Positions 3,965 to 5,478 of a DNA stretch of 5,478 nt are shown in pieces. The notes under the pieces are model-generated. The model saw nothing but the letters and a program-made list of their open reading frames with translations. It was not told the origin of the DNA and did no database searches. Source of the stretch: Methanobacteriota archaeon (GTDB lineage: Archaea; Thermoplasmatota; Poseidoniia; Poseidoniales; Poseidoniaceae); NCBI GenBank assembly GCA_029979405.1, contig JAPOHM010000102.1, positions 1-5,478 on the forward strand. Direction: 5' to 3'. Made by a program: the position numbers and the translations under genes. The stretch's first letter is position 1. Each line of letters opens with the position of its first letter.

Positions 3965-4509
3965 GTCAATCCCCAAAATCCTACTTCATCAACCATAGAA
4001 CCGTATCTTTCAAGCATTTCATCCCGATACTCGAAATGGGTTCCCTCATCTCCAGCGTGGTAGGTGTCAAACCATGCAACATTCCAATGAGAGCCTTCTG
4101 GTGGTGTCCATGTGTGAATATCGGCATGAATCAGCTCAAATCTTTCGTCTTTGGCGCAGTAAGGCCAGACCATATCAATTACTTCTTGGTTTTTTTCAAG
4201 GATTGTTACTTTCGTAATTGAAGTGTCTGAGATCAGAACTTCATTCACCATGCCAATCCCTAAGCCCCCAATCAGGACTTTGCCCTGCGCTTTTTTCCAT
4301 AGCCAAAGATGCTCTTTGTATTCGGCATGTGAGTCTTGCATCATCGGCATCGGATAAGAGTCGTGTGTCAGAACCGTGCAAGTTTCACCTGGCGGCTCGT
4401 TTTTACTTCTAAGATAGCTTTGCCAACGCCATGATTCTGCATCTGATGTTAGGTGGCTGATCGTAAATCCTCCGATGCGCTGTTCTGGAATCGTGACTTT
4501 GGCTCTCAT
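3958..4509 (-). CDS. Spermidine synthase-like Rossmann-fold protein (183 aa)
   Basis: The SAM or decarboxy-SAM binding fold is clear: AEYKEHLWLW (62-71), then KVLIGGLGIGMVNEVL (77-92) with the glycine loop, then VTILEKNQEVIDMV (101-114), where Glu105 ends strand 2. HADIHTW (128-134) carries Asp130, and WNVAWFDTYHAG (142-153) carries Asp148. This arrangement is common in phage proteins annotated as spermidine synthase-like. True spermidine synthases are larger (near 280-300 aa), carry an N-terminal beta domain and have a DxxD catalytic pair; here the second Asp position reads His151, and the N-terminal domain is short. A methyltransferase or non-polyamine role is therefore at least as likely as aminopropyl transfer. 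The ATG lies two bases after the FN3 gene's stop with no strong ribosome binding site, so expression probably depends on coupling. Confidence 0.83.
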   Translation of the reverse strand: MRAKVTIPEQRIGGFTISHLTSDAESWRWQSYLRSKNEPPGETCTVLTHDSYPMPMMQDSHAEYKEHLWLWKKAQGKVLIGGLGIGMVNEVLISDTSITKVTILEKNQEVIDMVWPYCAKDERFELIHADIHTWTPPEGSHWNVAWFDTYHAGDEGTHFEYRDEMLERYGSMVDEVGFWGLTW

Positions 4510-4511
4510 GT

Positions 4512-5478
4512 TCAGCCGTCGTATGCAATCTTTATTTGAATATCCCTTGTTGCATTCTCGTCACCACCAGAATTACTGGCGGTGCAAGACATTTTTACTT
4601 CGACATAATCGCCCGATGGATGACGGATATACCCGCCCCTTCCCGTTGCATACGGCGCATGAAGGCGTCTTGCGTAACCTTGCGTTGTGGGGGCGCTTGA
4701 GTTGAAATATGGAGTTGTTGAGTAGGTCAGGCTTGAATCTACAATTGTTTGAGTCCATGCCCAAGAAGTTGGTGTTCCTCCTGAAGTTGTAAACATATAG
4801 CCGTCAAGGTGCGTTATGGCTTCTTCCAACCCAGCATCAATCAAATCTTGCAAAACTCCGTTACCATATTGTGCGGTTCCTTTCGACAATCCTGCGGTAT
4901 CGGTATCCCATGATGTTGGGCTGATATCAGGGTCTTCCCCTAGCTCTGAGTCGAGGGATGGGTCCTGAGCACTCATCTTGCTGTCATCACTCGAACCAGA
5001 GCCGCTACCGGGCCTAATTACTCCACCTCCAGGCGGCGAAACCCCTCCGCTTGATGTTGTAGCATTCGTTTGGGCTGTTGCACCGTAGTTTTCATTACTT
5101 GTTGGGTAATCAAGAGTTACAGCCCTTACTTGAACATAGACAGTTGTTGAAGCGAGGGCCGCGATATTGAACGAGGTGCTTGTGCCATTAGAAGTGAAGC
5201 TTCCTGTAGGGGGGTTGCTTGTTCCAAATCTGTATTCGTATCTTGAAATATTTGAACTTGGGCTTAATGCACTCCAAGAGACTGTAAATCCAGTTGAGCT
5301 TATGTTTGAGGTTGATAGTGATAATGAGCCAGGAGTCATGATTCCAAATTGCTCTGTGCCGTAGCTTGATGTGTTTGTGCCATCTCCTGTCTTCAAGCGA
5401 TAGTAGTATTTCGTCTGTGCTGACAATCCTGTTCGTGTGTGAGATGTGAGTGGTGGCGATCCTGAATTAGTTACAAGG
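4512..5478 (-). CDS. FN3-repeat surface or tail protein, 5' end beyond the window
   Basis: The frame stays open to the right edge, giving 321 visible residues. A TTG at 5426 inside a fibronectin type III domain is not a real start. Visible residues 1-47 are the second half of one FN3 domain (GLSAQTKYYYRLKT, then SSYG), and 49-139 a complete second FN3 (ISSTGFTVSWSALSPSSNISRYEYRFGT, then TTVYVQVRAVT). Next is a Gly/Pro/Ser linker, then an acidic Asp/Ser stretch (about 141-189). The C-terminal part (190-321) is rich in Thr, Ser, Tyr and Gly, with GYARRLHAPYATGRGGYIRHPSGDYVEV, and ends in a beta-strand pattern (DIQIKIAYDG). FN3 domains in phage virions typically decorate tails or capsids and help bind surfaces or glycans. 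The C-terminal part could be a receptor-binding or trimerising tip, but I do not recognise it. The stop lies two bases from the next gene. Confidence 0.85.
   Translation of the reverse strand, partial: LVTNSGSPPLTSHTRTGLSAQTKYYYRLKTGDGTNTSSYGTEQFGIMTPGSLSLSTSNISSTGFTVSWSALSPSSNISRYEYRFGTSNPPTGSFTSNGTSTSFNIAALASTTVYVQVRAVTLDYPTSNENYGATAQTNATTSSGGVSPPGGGVIRPGSGSGSSDDSKMSAQDPSLDSELGEDPDISPTSWDTDTAGLSKGTAQYGNGVLQDLIDAGLEEAITHLDGYMFTTSGGTPTSWAWTQTIVDSSLTYSTTPYFNSSAPTTQGYARRLHAPYATGRGGYIRHPSGDYVEVKMSCTASNSGGDENATRDIQIKIAYDG

Noticed and set aside
1..5478. CRISPR array, rRNA or insertion sequence
   Set aside because: No regularly spaced direct repeats, no conserved rRNA stretches, and no transposase or terminal inverted repeats were seen; the only recombinase is of the serine site-specific type.

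Overview
The window looks like part of a bacteriophage, an archaeal virus or a related integrative element. It is moderately AT-rich and very tightly packed. Genes are short, overlap by 4-10 bases or abut, and mostly follow GGAGG-type ribosome binding sites. It carries a serine site-specific recombinase, several zinc-binding or single-span membrane microproteins, two class I methyltransferase-fold proteins and a fibronectin type III (FN3) protein of the kind found in tails or adhesins. There is no rRNA, tRNA or housekeeping gene. Host assignment is uncertain: the number of small zinc-knuckle proteins and an AN1-like finger would suit an archaeal host, but the ribosome binding sites suit bacteria equally well. 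No host marker is present.

Region 1 (1-2039, minus strand, read right to left) is one operon-like cluster. It contains a 104-aa anchored protein with a Cys/Asp motif, a 51-aa membrane peptide, a 44-aa zinc ribbon, a TTG-started 51-aa membrane peptide, a 35-aa CPFC zinc-knuckle peptide, a 320-aa serine recombinase with no zinc-ribbon domain, a 71-aa beta-rich protein, and the first three codons of another gene at the window edge. A further 35-codon ORF (2078-2185) may be its first gene.

Region 2 (2040-2394) is a divergent control region with a perfect 10-bp inverted repeat, a second hairpin, and repeated ACCATT/AATGGT hexamers. I could not place promoters with confidence.

Region 3 (2395-3182, plus strand) is a two-gene unit: a GTG-started 57-aa cross-brace (AN1/RING-like) zinc finger joined by ATGA overlap to a 205-aa SAM-dependent methyltransferase. 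It ends in a probable terminator at 3201-3228, in a gap between converging genes.

Region 4 (3318-5478, minus strand, read right to left) is a coupled four-gene block. It contains an FN3 protein that continues past the right edge, a spermidine-synthase-like Rossmann protein, a 71-aa protein with a C-terminal membrane anchor, and a small protein with an Asn-Cys-Ile-Ala-Trp motif and a downstream His that could be a papain-like fold. This block is probably structural or host-interaction cargo, while region 1 looks like an integration and control module. The most unusual points are the recombinase without a zinc ribbon beside zinc-knuckle microgenes, the string of membrane and zinc micro-ORFs, and the zinc-finger/methyltransferase pair behind a structured divergent control region.
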